A DNA stretch of 64,000 nt, taken from the NCBI GenBank assembly GCA_045636145.1, contig JAZTWV010000015.1, positions 5,883 through 69,882 of the forward strand, given 5' to 3'. The notes beneath the pieces are model-generated. The model made no database searches and was not told the origin of the DNA. It was given only the letters and a program-made list of their open reading frames with translations. Source of the DNA: Flemingiibacterium sp045636145 (GTDB lineage Bacteria > Bacillota > Clostridia > Oscillospirales > CAG-272). Position 1 is the stretch's first letter. The number at the start of each line of letters is the position of its first letter. Positions 51,093 to 60,207 of the stretch are shown piece by piece. A program made the position numbers and the translations under genes.

Positions 51093-51389
51093 AAGCGACA
51101 GTATCTGAGCCTTGGGACGTGCGCCCGTAGCCTGATTAACAATCTTTCCCTCTTTCATCACAACAAGAGTAGGGATGCTGAATACGCCGAATTCGCCTGC
51201 AAGCTCCTGCTCCAAGTCAACGTTTACCTTTCCCACTACGATATCATCGCGTTCTTCGGCAATCTCATCAATAATGGGAGAAACCATGCGGCAGGGGCCG
51301 CACCAATCTGCATAGAAATCAATGAGAACAGGTTTCTCGCTATTCCTAAAAAGCTCCAGATTCTCTTTGTTTATGTTTATAACCGACAT
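51081..51389 (-). CDS. trxA: Thioredoxin
   Basis: 102 aa. The active site WCGPCRM holds Cys30 and Cys33; the cis-Pro is in SIPTLVVM. RBS AAAGGAA. Small cytoplasmic disulfide reductase, reduced by TrxB. It converges on the Crp/Fnr gene and overlaps its last 12 bp, an arrangement that would let strong trxA transcription reduce the regulator message. Confidence 0.97.
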   Translation of the reverse strand: MSVININKENLELFRNSEKPVLIDFYADWCGPCRMVSPIIDEIAEERDDIVVGKVNVDLEQELAGEFGVFSIPTLVVMKEGKIVNQATGARPKAQILSLLES

Positions 51390-51426
51390 TTTGTCACATT
51401 CCTTTCGTTTTTTGATTTACACCTAT

Positions 51427-51467
51427 ATTATACCCTCTGTAAATTATATTTTCCGTGACTTAGTCAC
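51427..51467 (-). promoter_or_regulatory. trxA promoter with Crp/Fnr-type activator site at about -41
   Basis: -10 box TATAAT (51432-51427, minus strand), no consensus -35 box. GTGACTTAGTCAC (51455-51467) is centred at 51461, again 29 bp from the first base of the -10 box. With flanks, 16 of 18 bases match the trxB site. Confidence 0.78.
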
Positions 51468-51503
51468 ATTCCCCGCCGCCGAATGACGGCGGTCCTTTTT
51501 TAC

Positions 51504-51532
51504 TTGCACTTCGGCGCAATTTATGCTATAAT
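51504..51532 (+). promoter_or_regulatory. Promoter of sbcDC
   Basis: TTGCAC (51504-51509), 17-bp spacer, TATAAT (51527-51532). Confidence 0.75.
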
Positions 51533-51570
51533 AAAGTATACAAACGATTTCCTTAGTCAGTGAGGCAACT

Positions 51571-52713
51571 ATGAAATTTTTTCATCTGTCCGATCTTCAT
51601 CTCGGGAAGCGGCTCTTTGAGTTTTCGCTTATTGAAGATCAATTATACATACTCGACATGATACTTGATGCCGCGGACAAGCACCGTCCCGATGCTGTGG
51701 TCATTGCAGGCGACGTATACGACAAATCCGTCCCAACCGCCGAAGCGGTAACGCTGTTTGACGGATTTCTTTCAAAACTGCGCCAAAAGAACATAAAAGT
51801 GTTAATAATAAGCGGCAATCATGACTCCCCGGAAAGAATGGCATTCGCATCAGGACTTCTCAGTGAAGCTGAAATATATGTGTCACCGGTTTGGGACGGA
51901 AACGTCACGCCAATTCGTCTTTTTGACTCATACGGTGAGGTAAATTTCTATCTTCTGCCGTTCATAAAGCCCTCTCAAGCGAGAAAATGCTTTCCCGACG
52001 CCACCTGCGAATCATATACCGATGCCGTGCGCATTGCGGTAGAGCAAATGGGAATTGACAAGGGACTTCGGAATGTACTTGTCACTCACCAGTTTATCAC
52101 CGGTGCGTCACGCTCGGATTCTGAGGAGCTGAGTGTGGGCGGCTCTGACAATGTTGATGTATCTGTGCTCGACGGATTTGATTATGTGGCTCTCGGTCAC
52201 ATACATACGCCCCAGAAAATCACACGTGACACCGTACGTTACTGCGGCACACCGCTTAAATATTCTTTCTCCGAAGCGGCGCACGAAAAATCCGTTACCG
52301 TAGTTGACATGGGGGAAAAAGGGGATATGAAAATAAGCACCCTGCCCCTTGTTCCAAAACATGATCTCAGAGAGCTTCGCGGGAGCTACGATTCTCTGAC
52401 TCTGCGGAAAAATTACGAAAACACCGCGTGCGGTGACTATCTTCACATCACGCTTACCGATGAGGACGATATTCCGGATGCAATGTCAAAGCTGCGTGTC
52501 ATATACCCGAATCTTATGAAGCTTGATTACGATAATCGCCGCACACGTGCAGTAGGTGTGGCAAGTACGGATATATCTGACGAAAAGCGCACTCCGTTTG
52601 AGCTTTTTTCATGCTTTTTTGAAAAGCAGAACGACCGTCCTATGAGTGACGAACAGCAAGCATATATAGAGGAACTTTTTGAAAAGCTCGGTGAAAAGGA
52701 GCATAAAAAATGA
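51571..52713 (+). CDS. sbcD: Exonuclease subunit SbcD
   Basis: 380 aa. Calcineurin-type phosphodiesterase motifs: HLSDLHLGK, AGDVYDKS, SGNHDSPERM, VTHQFITGA and LGHIHTPQ hold the Mn2+ ligands. It is the Mre11-like nuclease of the SbcCD complex, which cuts hairpins and protein-blocked DNA ends. Overlaps sbcC by 4 bp (ATGA), so the subunits are made together. Confidence 0.97.
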   Translation: MKFFHLSDLHLGKRLFEFSLIEDQLYILDMILDAADKHRPDAVVIAGDVYDKSVPTAEAVTLFDGFLSKLRQKNIKVLIISGNHDSPERMAFASGLLSEAEIYVSPVWDGNVTPIRLFDSYGEVNFYLLPFIKPSQARKCFPDATCESYTDAVRIAVEQMGIDKGLRNVLVTHQFITGASRSDSEELSVGGSDNVDVSVLDGFDYVALGHIHTPQKITRDTVRYCGTPLKYSFSEAAHEKSVTVVDMGEKGDMKISTLPLVPKHDLRELRGSYDSLTLRKNYENTACGDYLHITLTDEDDIPDAMSKLRVIYPNLMKLDYDNRRTRAVGVASTDISDEKRTPFELFSCFFEKQNDRPMSDEQQAYIEELFEKLGEKEHKK

Positions 52714-55466
52714 GACCTTTAAAACTCACAATGCGTGCATTCGGGCCCTATGCCGATACCGTAACGCTTGATATGGACCGTCTCGGAAGAGACGGACTAT
52801 ACCTTATCTGCGGCGACACCGGAGCCGGAAAAACCACGATTTTTGATGCAATCACCTTTGCATTATACGGAGAGGCAAGCGGTTCTCACCGCGATGCCGC
52901 TCAGCTTCGCTCAAAATATGCCGCGGCCGATACCCCTACCGAGGTAGAGCTTGTCTTTGAATATTCAGGGGATATTTATACTGTGCGCCGCAGTCCCGAA
53001 TATAAGCGCGAATCAAAGCGCGGCGGCGGTATGACAACAAGCCGTGCAGAGGCGGAGCTTATACGACCTGACGGCACTGTCGTCACCAAAATAAAAGAGG
53101 TTGATGAGGCTATCCGCGCTCTTATAGGGGTTGACAAAACCCAATTTTGCCAAATAGCTATGATAGCACAGGGGGATTTCCGTGAGCTTCTGTTTGCCGC
53201 CACAGACACCCGTATCAAGATATTCCGCAAGCTTTTCGGAACAGGTCTGTACAAGGAACTCCAGGAGGAGTTGAAATCCGCCGCCGCTTCTGCACACCGC
53301 GAATATGAGATGCTGTCGTTTGGTGCAAAGCAGTATCTTGACGGTATGTATGCGGACGATTCATTTTCCGATGAACTTGAATCGGCACGTTCCGGCAAGC
53401 TGTCCTCAGAAGAAACCTTGGTGCTTGCCGAAAAAATTATATCCGCCGACAAATCCGAGCATACCGCTTTGTCTGAGCGAATGACCGTGATTGAGCGCGA
53501 ATTATCGGAGCTTGCAAAATCTCTTGGCAAAGCACAGGAAATTGAGAAAAACAAAAACGCCCTTGAAGGTGCAAAAACTCAGCTTATCGCCCGCAGTGCC
53601 GCCCTTGATTCCTTGACCGAAGCACTCAAATGCGAGAGTGCACGTGCGCCGAAGCGCGACCGTCTCCATGAGCATATCACCCTTACAAAAGGAAATCTGC
53701 CAAGATACGATGAGCTTGAAGGACTTCGCGAACAGTTGACAAATGAAATGCGCACGGTATCAGAAAGTTCATCGGCACTCGCCGATATACTCGCTCAGCA
53801 TGAAAAGAGCAAGGCTGAACTGCGTATTCTTTCAAGCGAAGCTGAGGAGCTGTCCCATACAGGAGAAGCGGTGGAGCGGCTGGAAGCTGAAAAGCGCGAG
53901 CTTTCAGCTCGCAGGCAGGCACTCACCGGATTATCACACGAGCTTGATATGTATGGGGCAATGACAAAACAACGTGATGCCGTAAAAGCGGAATACATAC
54001 TTATTTCCACTCACGCAGAGCAGATGCAGACTACCCTTAATAAGCTTAACAAGGCATTCCTTGATGACAGGGCAGGTGTGTTGGCAGAGACGCTCTCCGA
54101 TGGCTCTCCGTGCCCCGTATGCGGCTCCTGCCACCATCCGAATCCGGCAAAGAAAGCTCTTCGCGCCCCTACCGAGGAAGAGCTGAATCAAGCCGCCGAA
54201 ATAAGCGAAAAAACCATGGCACAAGCCATGGAAAAAAGTGCGGATGCCGAAAGGCTTATCGGCAAGTGTGATGAAAAATACTCCGCCATACGGAAACTTT
54301 CCGTCCAGCTTTTAGGAGCAGAGTATGATGATATAGAAAATGAATGCAAAAAGCAGGCGGACATATGCGACGCTTCAATATCAAAAGTAAGCGCCGAGCT
54401 TGCCGCCGAACAAAGGCGAATCACAAGGCGCAGTGAGCTTGCTGTAATTATTCCTAGGCTGACCACTGAAATTGAAGCGCTTGATACCAAATCACGAAAA
54501 CTCAGCGACGAGGTTAATGCCGCCAAAAGCCGTCTTTGTAATATAGACGAGTCCATAAAGAAGCTGACATCGCTGTTGGAGTTCGACAGCCGCCTCTCGG
54601 CGAAGAAGTGTATTGAAGCCGAAACCGCCGAGCTTTCAAAGTACCGCGCCGCACTTGAAGATGCCATAACGCGTCACAATGATTGCAAAGCAGAAGTGAA
54701 CGGTCTCGGTGAAACCATATCCCTTTTGGAAGCACGGCTTAAGGATACGACTGCAATTGACGTTGACGCGCTCACAGCCAAACACACTGCCTTGACAGAC
54801 GAAAAACGACTTCTAAATGACCGTATTACAGCCCTTCAGGTACGCATTGAAGCAAACGTATCGGCACTCACAAAATATCGCTCTGCCGCAGACAAGCTTG
54901 CATCCGCCGAAAAACAGCTTATATCTCTCCGTACACTTTCCAACACAGCAAACGGCAATATAAGCGGCAGAGAAAAAATAATGCTTGAGACATATGTGCA
55001 AATGACATTCTTTGACCGTATCATATCAAGAGCCAACACCAGATTCATGATGATGTCAGGCGGACAGTATGAATTAAAACGCCGTATAGTTCCTGAGAAC
55101 AACCGCTCTCAAAGCGGCTTGGAGCTTGATGTTGTGGACCACTACAACGGAACGGAGCGAAGCGTTTCCACTCTGTCCGGCGGAGAAGCATTTAAAGCCT
55201 CGCTGTCACTTGCACTTGGTTTATCGGATGAAATACAGTCATCCTCAGGCGGTATCAGACTTGATACCATGTTCGTTGACGAGGGATTCGGCTCTCTTGA
55301 CGAAAATTCGCTTGCGCAGTCGATCGACACTCTCATAAAGCTATCCGACGAATGCCGTCTTGTGGGCATTATATCCCATGTATCCGAGCTTAAAGAGCGA
55401 ATTGAGCGGCGCATCATTGTTACCAAGAACCGCACAGGCGGAAGCCGCGCGGAAATTGTGGTGTAA
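52710..55466 (+). CDS. sbcC: Exonuclease ATPase subunit SbcC
   Basis: 918 aa. Walker A GDTGAGKTTIFDAITFAL near the N-terminus; long coiled coils on both sides of the zinc hook CPVC (Cys468, Cys471); signature TLSGGEAFKASLSLALGL and Walker B MFVDEGFGSLDE at the C-terminus. A Rad50-like SMC-type ATPase that holds DNA for SbcD. Somewhat shorter than E. coli SbcC (1048), within the Firmicutes range. Confidence 0.97.
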   Translation: MRPLKLTMRAFGPYADTVTLDMDRLGRDGLYLICGDTGAGKTTIFDAITFALYGEASGSHRDAAQLRSKYAAADTPTEVELVFEYSGDIYTVRRSPEYKRESKRGGGMTTSRAEAELIRPDGTVVTKIKEVDEAIRALIGVDKTQFCQIAMIAQGDFRELLFAATDTRIKIFRKLFGTGLYKELQEELKSAAASAHREYEMLSFGAKQYLDGMYADDSFSDELESARSGKLSSEETLVLAEKIISADKSEHTALSERMTVIERELSELAKSLGKAQEIEKNKNALEGAKTQLIARSAALDSLTEALKCESARAPKRDRLHEHITLTKGNLPRYDELEGLREQLTNEMRTVSESSSALADILAQHEKSKAELRILSSEAEELSHTGEAVERLEAEKRELSARRQALTGLSHELDMYGAMTKQRDAVKAEYILISTHAEQMQTTLNKLNKAFLDDRAGVLAETLSDGSPCPVCGSCHHPNPAKKALRAPTEEELNQAAEISEKTMAQAMEKSADAERLIGKCDEKYSAIRKLSVQLLGAEYDDIENECKKQADICDASISKVSAELAAEQRRITRRSELAVIIPRLTTEIEALDTKSRKLSDEVNAAKSRLCNIDESIKKLTSLLEFDSRLSAKKCIEAETAELSKYRAALEDAITRHNDCKAEVNGLGETISLLEARLKDTTAIDVDALTAKHTALTDEKRLLNDRITALQVRIEANVSALTKYRSAADKLASAEKQLISLRTLSNTANGNISGREKIMLETYVQMTFFDRIISRANTRFMMMSGGQYELKRRIVPENNRSQSGLELDVVDHYNGTERSVSTLSGGEAFKASLSLALGLSDEIQSSSGGIRLDTMFVDEGFGSLDENSLAQSIDTLIKLSDECRLVGIISHVSELKERIERRIIVTKNRTGGSRAEIVV

Positions 55467-55481
55467 TAAGCGTTCTACGCA

Positions 55482-55518
55482 AAAAACAAGGTCAATCGTT
55501 TTGATTGACCTTGTTTTT
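55482..55518. terminator. Bidirectional terminator after sbcC
   Basis: 16-bp perfect stem AAAAACAAGGTCAATC (55482-55497)/GATTGACCTTGTTTTT (55503-55518), 5-nt loop, between convergent sbcC and the foldase gene. Confidence 0.95.
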
Positions 55519-55528
55519 GATTTAGCTA

Positions 55529-56605
55529 TTACTCTGCTTCGGATGTGTCGAGTCCGTCCACAAGATTTCCGTTGTCAATAATAAACTGAGGAAGAATTTC
55601 CTGATACAGCATAAACTGCTTTATATAGGGCTTGCCGTATATTTCTACCTGCTCTGTATAACCTGCGGCTTCAATATCCGCGTCGGTAACGGTAATGCCT
55701 TCGATTTCCGCAATAGCCTGTGCCGCAAGATAAAGCTTGGCATCCGCAATATACGTCTCCTTGCCGGCTTCAATATATGCTTCCTTTGAATCGTAGCCCA
55801 TAAGGGACATATACTCATCTAAGGTATATCCGTAATTTGCCGCCTCGGTTTCAAAGTATGACATCTCGTAATTTATAAGATAATCCACAACGCTCTGAGG
55901 AACTTCCTCACATTCGGCATTCGCAAGAAGATCGGTGAAGAAATAGAACTTGTCCATATTTACACGCCACTTTTTGATATCCTCAATAAGAGCCTCGGCA
56001 CTCTCAAATCCATAGTCAGCCGCAATTTCATCGGTAAGCTCAGCTTCAATGTATTCGCCGCGTATATAGTTGATGGTAACATCAAACACAGCCTCTTTGC
56101 CGTTAAGGTCTTCTCTGCCGTAATCTTCCGGATAAGTTACCGTAACGCTGAAAGTCTCACCCGGAGTATGACCGATAAGCTGCTCTAAAAATCCCTCAAC
56201 ATACTCAGTTACACCGATAGTTACTTCAGTGCCGAGTCCGCCGGTGTTGGCGCCGTCAAACTGTACGCCGTCAATCTTTCCAACATAGTCAATATTGAGT
56301 GTGTCGCCGTCTTCCGCCGCACGGTCCTTTATCTGCTCATAGTAGCTGTAAGAAGAAGTGATGCCTGAAATTTCTTTCTCCACCTCTTCATCGGACGCAA
56401 CAGGAATACCGCTGTCAATGTCAACGCCCTTGTATTCGGGGAGAGTCACGATATCGGATGCTTTAATTCCTTCAAAGAATCCGTTCTCGTCAAGACCGTT
56501 GCTGTAATTGTAGGCAGAACCTGCATTTGAATTTCCGCAGGCTGTAACGGATGCCGCAAGCAGTAATGCAAGTGCTGCGGCTGTGATTTTGTTAGCTGCT
56601 TTCAT
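55529..56605 (-). CDS. Exported trigger-factor-like peptidyl-prolyl isomerase lipoprotein
   Basis: 358 aa. A lipoprotein signal peptide ends in the lipobox VTAC (Cys23). Residues about 95-180 are an FKBP-type domain as in trigger factor (DGDTLNIDYVGKIDGVQFDG, GFLEQLIGHTPGETFSVTVTYPEDYG), followed by a trigger-factor C-terminal helical region (about 190-330). The ribosome-binding N-terminal domain is absent. So it looks like a trigger factor reused outside the membrane to fold secreted proteins, much as PrsA does. Last gene of the aroB-aroA-DUF362-ispE run, 52 bp after ispE. Family role is inferred. Confidence 0.85.
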   Translation of the reverse strand: MKAANKITAAALALLLAASVTACGNSNAGSAYNYSNGLDENGFFEGIKASDIVTLPEYKGVDIDSGIPVASDEEVEKEISGITSSYSYYEQIKDRAAEDGDTLNIDYVGKIDGVQFDGANTGGLGTEVTIGVTEYVEGFLEQLIGHTPGETFSVTVTYPEDYGREDLNGKEAVFDVTINYIRGEYIEAELTDEIAADYGFESAEALIEDIKKWRVNMDKFYFFTDLLANAECEEVPQSVVDYLINYEMSYFETEAANYGYTLDEYMSLMGYDSKEAYIEAGKETYIADAKLYLAAQAIAEIEGITVTDADIEAAGYTEQVEIYGKPYIKQFMLYQEILPQFIIDNGNLVDGLDTSEAE

Positions 56606-56657
56606 TTTTTTACTCCATTCTTATAAAAAATTCTTATATTTCCCACCCAAGGTCTTA

Positions 56658-57539
56658 TTAAGACTCCGGATAATAGGGCTTACAAAGGTGTGAGGCAATT
56701 CCCTTTTCAAGAAGTGCTCTCTGCGCCGATTGGGCAAGGCTTTCCGTCTCGAAAATACCGAAAACCGACGGTCCGCTTCCGCTCATCATAGCACGAAGTG
56801 CACCGGCCGACGACAATATGTCCTTTATTTCACGTGCCTCGGCATGATGTGGAAGCACCGCAGATTCAAATATATTGGTCATTCCATTGGCGATAGCCGG
56901 AAGCTCACCGCTGCCTATAAGTACCGCAAATTCACCTGCATCCACACTGCGAGCGGAAAAATCATACATTTCATCAAGCTTTTTATATGCGGCAGGCGTT
57001 GAAACGCCCTCGCCTCGGCAAGCGATAACGATATAGCAGTCGGGAAGCGGTGCACAGGGCAAAAATACGTCGCCGATGCCTTTTGTAATGCTTATACCCT
57101 GCATTATGCAGAATGGCACGTCCGCACCGATCTTTCGTCCAAGTGCGCACAGCTCACTTTTTGAAAAAACACCGTCATACAACTCATTAAGTGCCGCAAG
57201 CGTCGCCGCGGCATCGGAGCTTCCGCCCCCAAGTCCTGCCGCCATTGGTATATGCTTATCAATGCTTATAGACAGGTCGTATTCTTTCACATCTGCCGCT
57301 TCAAAAAAGAGCTTCGCGGCACGATAGCATAAATTCCGCTCATCACAGGGCACATCGGGAACGGAGCACTCAACAGATATGTTCTGTCCCGCGCTCTCTT
57401 TAATCACAAATGTAAGCTGGTCAAAAAGCGATACAGTCTGCATAACGCTTTCAATATCATGATACCCGTCAGGGCGGCGCGCACTCACTTCAAGGAACAG
57501 ATTTATCTTGGCAGGTGCCTTTTTAATTATTTTTGTCAT
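56658..57539 (-). CDS. ispE: 4-diphosphocytidyl-2-C-methyl-D-erythritol kinase
   Basis: 293 aa from the ATG at 57539 (or 297 aa from 57551). GHMP kinase motifs: KAPAKINLFLEVSARRPDGYHDIE, PMAAGLGGGSSDAAATL (ATP loop) and MSGSGPSVFGIF. Fourth step of the MEP isoprenoid pathway. There is no ribosome site at normal distance; GAAAGGAAA lies before a hairpin CTTTCGC-TTC-GCGAAAG (57570-57554) that, when folded, would bring it next to the ATG at 57551, so the longer form is possible. Confidence 0.95.
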   Translation of the reverse strand: MTKIIKKAPAKINLFLEVSARRPDGYHDIESVMQTVSLFDQLTFVIKESAGQNISVECSVPDVPCDERNLCYRAAKLFFEAADVKEYDLSISIDKHIPMAAGLGGGSSDAAATLAALNELYDGVFSKSELCALGRKIGADVPFCIMQGISITKGIGDVFLPCAPLPDCYIVIACRGEGVSTPAAYKKLDEMYDFSARSVDAGEFAVLIGSGELPAIANGMTNIFESAVLPHHAEAREIKDILSSAGALRAMMSGSGPSVFGIFETESLAQSAQRALLEKGIASHLCKPYYPES

Positions 57540-57553
57540 AATTATGACCATGA

Positions 57554-57690
57554 CTTTCGCGAAGCGAAAGTTTCCTTTCTAAGCGATGCAAAGCATCGCA
57601 TGGAGTTCGGGGCTGGTTTGCGAAGCAAAACATTGCCGGGACGGCGATGTAAGCCACAAAACACAGTCTGAAAAATTTATTTTTCAGACT
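57554..57690 (-). repeat. Cluster of short perfect hairpins between the DUF362 gene and ispE
   Basis: Four palindromes in a row: TTTCGC-GAA-GCGAAA (57554-57570 with flanks), GCGATGC-AAA-GCATCGC (57583-57599), TTTGC-GAA-GCAAA (57617-57629) and AGTCTGAAAAAT/ATTTTTCAGACT (57665-57690). The last one may end part of the DUF362 transcripts. The others, with 3-nt loops, resemble small repeated palindromic elements. Confidence 0.65.
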
Positions 57691-58878
57691 TCATCCGCCG
57701 ATCAGCTTTATGATCGGATTTTTCCTTATTTTTACCGCTTTAAAAGGGCAAAGCTCCTGACAGCAGTAGCACCTTATGCATTCATCGTGTATAATGACTG
57801 CCTTCTTTTTCTCTTTCTTGTTCGTCTTAAGCACAACCGTATGTCGCGGACAGCTTCTTACACACTCACCGCATCCAACGCAGACTCCGCTACTAACAAC
57901 AGGCTTTGGCTGAAGCCACGCATTGAGTCTGCCGCCGAACATACTCGGAAGCCTTGCAAGAAGCGAGCTTGCACCTTTACGCTTTGCGGTATCCGGCTTT
58001 AAGAAATCATCCACCACGAAGTTGTCAAGCGGTTCTGCGGACATAAGATTAACGTCACCTGCACTCACGGGACAGTAACCGCGCCGCACACCCTCATCAA
58101 GCATAATAACGCCATCGGTTTTGATAACAGACGCGCCGATAATATCAACCACAAATGGATTCACACCCGATATAAGGCAGTCAAGCCGTCTGGGATTGCC
58201 GCCTGTAGGTCCGTTTCCCTCCATGGCTAAAATACCGTCAATAACATTGAATGTAGGCTTGTTTTCAAGTATCATCTCACAGAGATCTGCAAGCATAGAG
58301 CCGAAATCGTTATAATCGGGGAATCTTGCGTGCATCTCAAATTTTGTAACGCCCGGAACAGTGCCGAAATAATTTTTAACCGCACCGCTGTAGCCTGTCA
58401 GAGAGTGACTTTTCAGCTTGGCAAGATTGACAATAACATCCGCTTCAAGTATTGGCGTGATGATGTCAAACATCTTTGATGTTTTGCCGCTCGGTGCATC
58501 CTTCGGACGCGATCCTGTGTCATAATTGAGGCTGACGCCGTATCGCTCTGCTACATCCAAAATGCCGCATCCGCGGTATGTGGCTTTCAGCGTCTCTTTT
58601 GTATAAAGACCGCCCGGACTTTCTGCGATTATTATATCCGCCGCACGCTCTTTTAATATGCGTATCATGGCTTCAAGCACCACGGGATGGGTCGTTGCCG
58701 CCGCTTCCGGTGCTTTTTTCATAACCAAATTTGGCTTTATCACAACACGCTTTGAATCAAACATATTTTCTGCGCCAAGCCGTGCAAGCTGTGAGCGTAT
58801 CGTCTTCTCAATAGCGTCGACATCATATCCCACCACACGGTCAAGTGCCGCCGGTGAATTCAAATCTATCTTTCTCAT
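57691..58878 (-). CDS. DUF362 protein with two 4Fe-4S clusters
   Basis: 395 aa. The DUF362 part (about 1-290) has KPNLVMKKAPEAATTHP, ESPGGLYTKETL and NLAKLKSHSLTGYSGAVKNYFG. The C-terminal 70 residues form a bacterial ferredoxin domain with CVGCGECVRSCP and CIRCYCCQELCP (eight cluster Cys). Function unknown; relatives are widespread in anaerobes. It starts 6 bp after aroA, so it is co-transcribed with shikimate genes, but a shared pathway is not established. Confidence 0.92.
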   Translation of the reverse strand: MRKIDLNSPAALDRVVGYDVDAIEKTIRSQLARLGAENMFDSKRVVIKPNLVMKKAPEAAATTHPVVLEAMIRILKERAADIIIAESPGGLYTKETLKATYRGCGILDVAERYGVSLNYDTGSRPKDAPSGKTSKMFDIITPILEADVIVNLAKLKSHSLTGYSGAVKNYFGTVPGVTKFEMHARFPDYNDFGSMLADLCEMILENKPTFNVIDGILAMEGNGPTGGNPRRLDCLISGVNPFVVDIIGASVIKTDGVIMLDEGVRRGYCPVSAGDVNLMSAEPLDNFVVDDFLKPDTAKRKGASSLLARLPSMFGGRLNAWLQPKPVVSSGVCVGCGECVRSCPRHTVVLKTNKKEKKKAVIIHDECIRCYCCQELCPFKAVKIRKNPIIKLIGG

Positions 58879-58884
58879 AACAGC

Positions 58885-60150
58885 CTATCTTCTAACACAA
58901 ACAGACATAAAATCATGTACAAATTCCGGATAGGATTTCCCGATACAGCTCATGTCGTCAACAATAACATCTCCCGTACATCCCACAGATGCCGCCGCTG
59001 CCGCCATAGCTATTCTATGGTCGTTTTCCGAGCACACTACGCCGCCGGGAAGTGAGCTTTTTCCTGTAATTACAAGTCCGTCCTCTGTCTCACTTACGTC
59101 AGCACCTATCGCCTTCAGCATGTTGGCGGTGGAAGCAATTCTGTCACTTTCCTTTATGCGAAGACGCCCTGCGTTGTAGATACGGGTCGTCCCCTCTGCA
59201 AAAGCCGCCATTACGGCAAGTGCAGGCACAAGGTCAGGTATATCCGCGGCATCTATATCTGAAGCCGTAAGCTTTTCGCCCTTTGCAACGGTTACATCGC
59301 CGCCGTTCCATTCAACACGCGCTCCAAAGCGGCTCATGATATCAAAAAGTGCAAAATCGCCCTGCTTTGTATCACGCCTGATACCGCTCATTGTAACTCT
59401 GCCGCCGATTGCCGCCGCCACAGCAAAAAATGCCGCCTGTGAGCAGTCGCCCTCCACATATATGTCACGATGCTTAAGCTTTCCGCCTCTTACAAGATAG
59501 CCGAAGTCGGTTTCGGTAATATCAGCACCAAATTCGGCGAGCATATCGACTGTAAGGTCGACATAAGGCTTGCTTTCGAGCCGTGTGGTGATCACTATAC
59601 GGCTCTCACCCGAAATCGCAGACAGCGCATAGAGAAGTCCCGTGACAAACTGTGATGAAATATCGCCGGGAAGCGAATATTCTCCGGCAGAAATTTGTCC
59701 CGAAACCGCAAGGGGGAGAAAATCTCCGTCAGATGTATAGGTAAGATGCGCACCGTTTGCTTCAAGCATAGGCTTATAGATATCGGTAGGGCGCTTTGGA
59801 AGTCTGCCCTCACCGGCAAATGTCGCCTCCACACCAAGCGCCGCCGCAAGCGGAATGAAAAAACGTAGGGTTGATGCAGATTCGCCGCAGTTCACGTTCC
59901 CGGCACAAATACCGCGCACACAGGGACTGTCAACATAAAACGTATGCTGTGCCTCATCATAGGTAAGCTCAGCCCCAAACGCACGAAGCGCATTTGCAGT
60001 CGCGGCAATATCGTTTGAGATATCAACACCGCGCACAGTGGAATTGCCAGCCAAAGCCGCACACATAAGCGCACGGTGTGATTGACTTTTCGATGACGGT
60101 ATACGAAGCCTTCCGTCAATAACAGAAGGGGAAAATATCATATTTTTCAA
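58885..60150 (-). CDS. aroA: 3-phosphoshikimate 1-carboxyvinyltransferase (EPSP synthase)
   Basis: 421 aa. Conserved stretches: PSSKSQSHRALMCAALA (phosphate site), CGESASTLRFFIPLAAALG, GRLPKRPTDI, GDISSQFVTGLLYAL, DCSQAAFFAVAAAIGG, RIKESDRIASTANML and DHRIAMAAAAAS. It makes EPSP, the substrate of AroC at 33 kb. 57 bp after aroB. The Gly of the usual LGNAGT loop is CGESAS, as in other class II enzymes. Confidence 0.96.
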   Translation of the reverse strand: MKNMIFSPSVIDGRLRIPSSKSQSHRALMCAALAGNSTVRGVDISNDIAATANALRAFGAELTYDEAQHTFYVDSPCVRGICAGNVNCGESASTLRFFIPLAAALGVEATFAGEGRLPKRPTDIYKPMLEANGAHLTYTSDGDFLPLAVSGQISAGEYSLPGDISSQFVTGLLYALSAISGESRIVITTRLESKPYVDLTVDMLAEFGADITETDFGYLVRGGKLKHRDIYVEGDCSQAAFFAVAAAIGGRVTMSGIRRDTKQGDFALFDIMSRFGARVEWNGGDVTVAKGEKLTASDIDAADIPDLVPALAVMAAFAEGTTRIYNAGRLRIKESDRIASTANMLKAIGADVSETEDGLVITGKSSLPGGVVCSENDHRIAMAAAAASVGCTGDVIVDDMSCIGKSYPEFVHDFMSVCVRR

Positions 60151-60207
60151 GATTTAATTACCCCGTTGATACAAATTTTCAAAAAGGATGGATTCACAGT
60201 CACTTTT

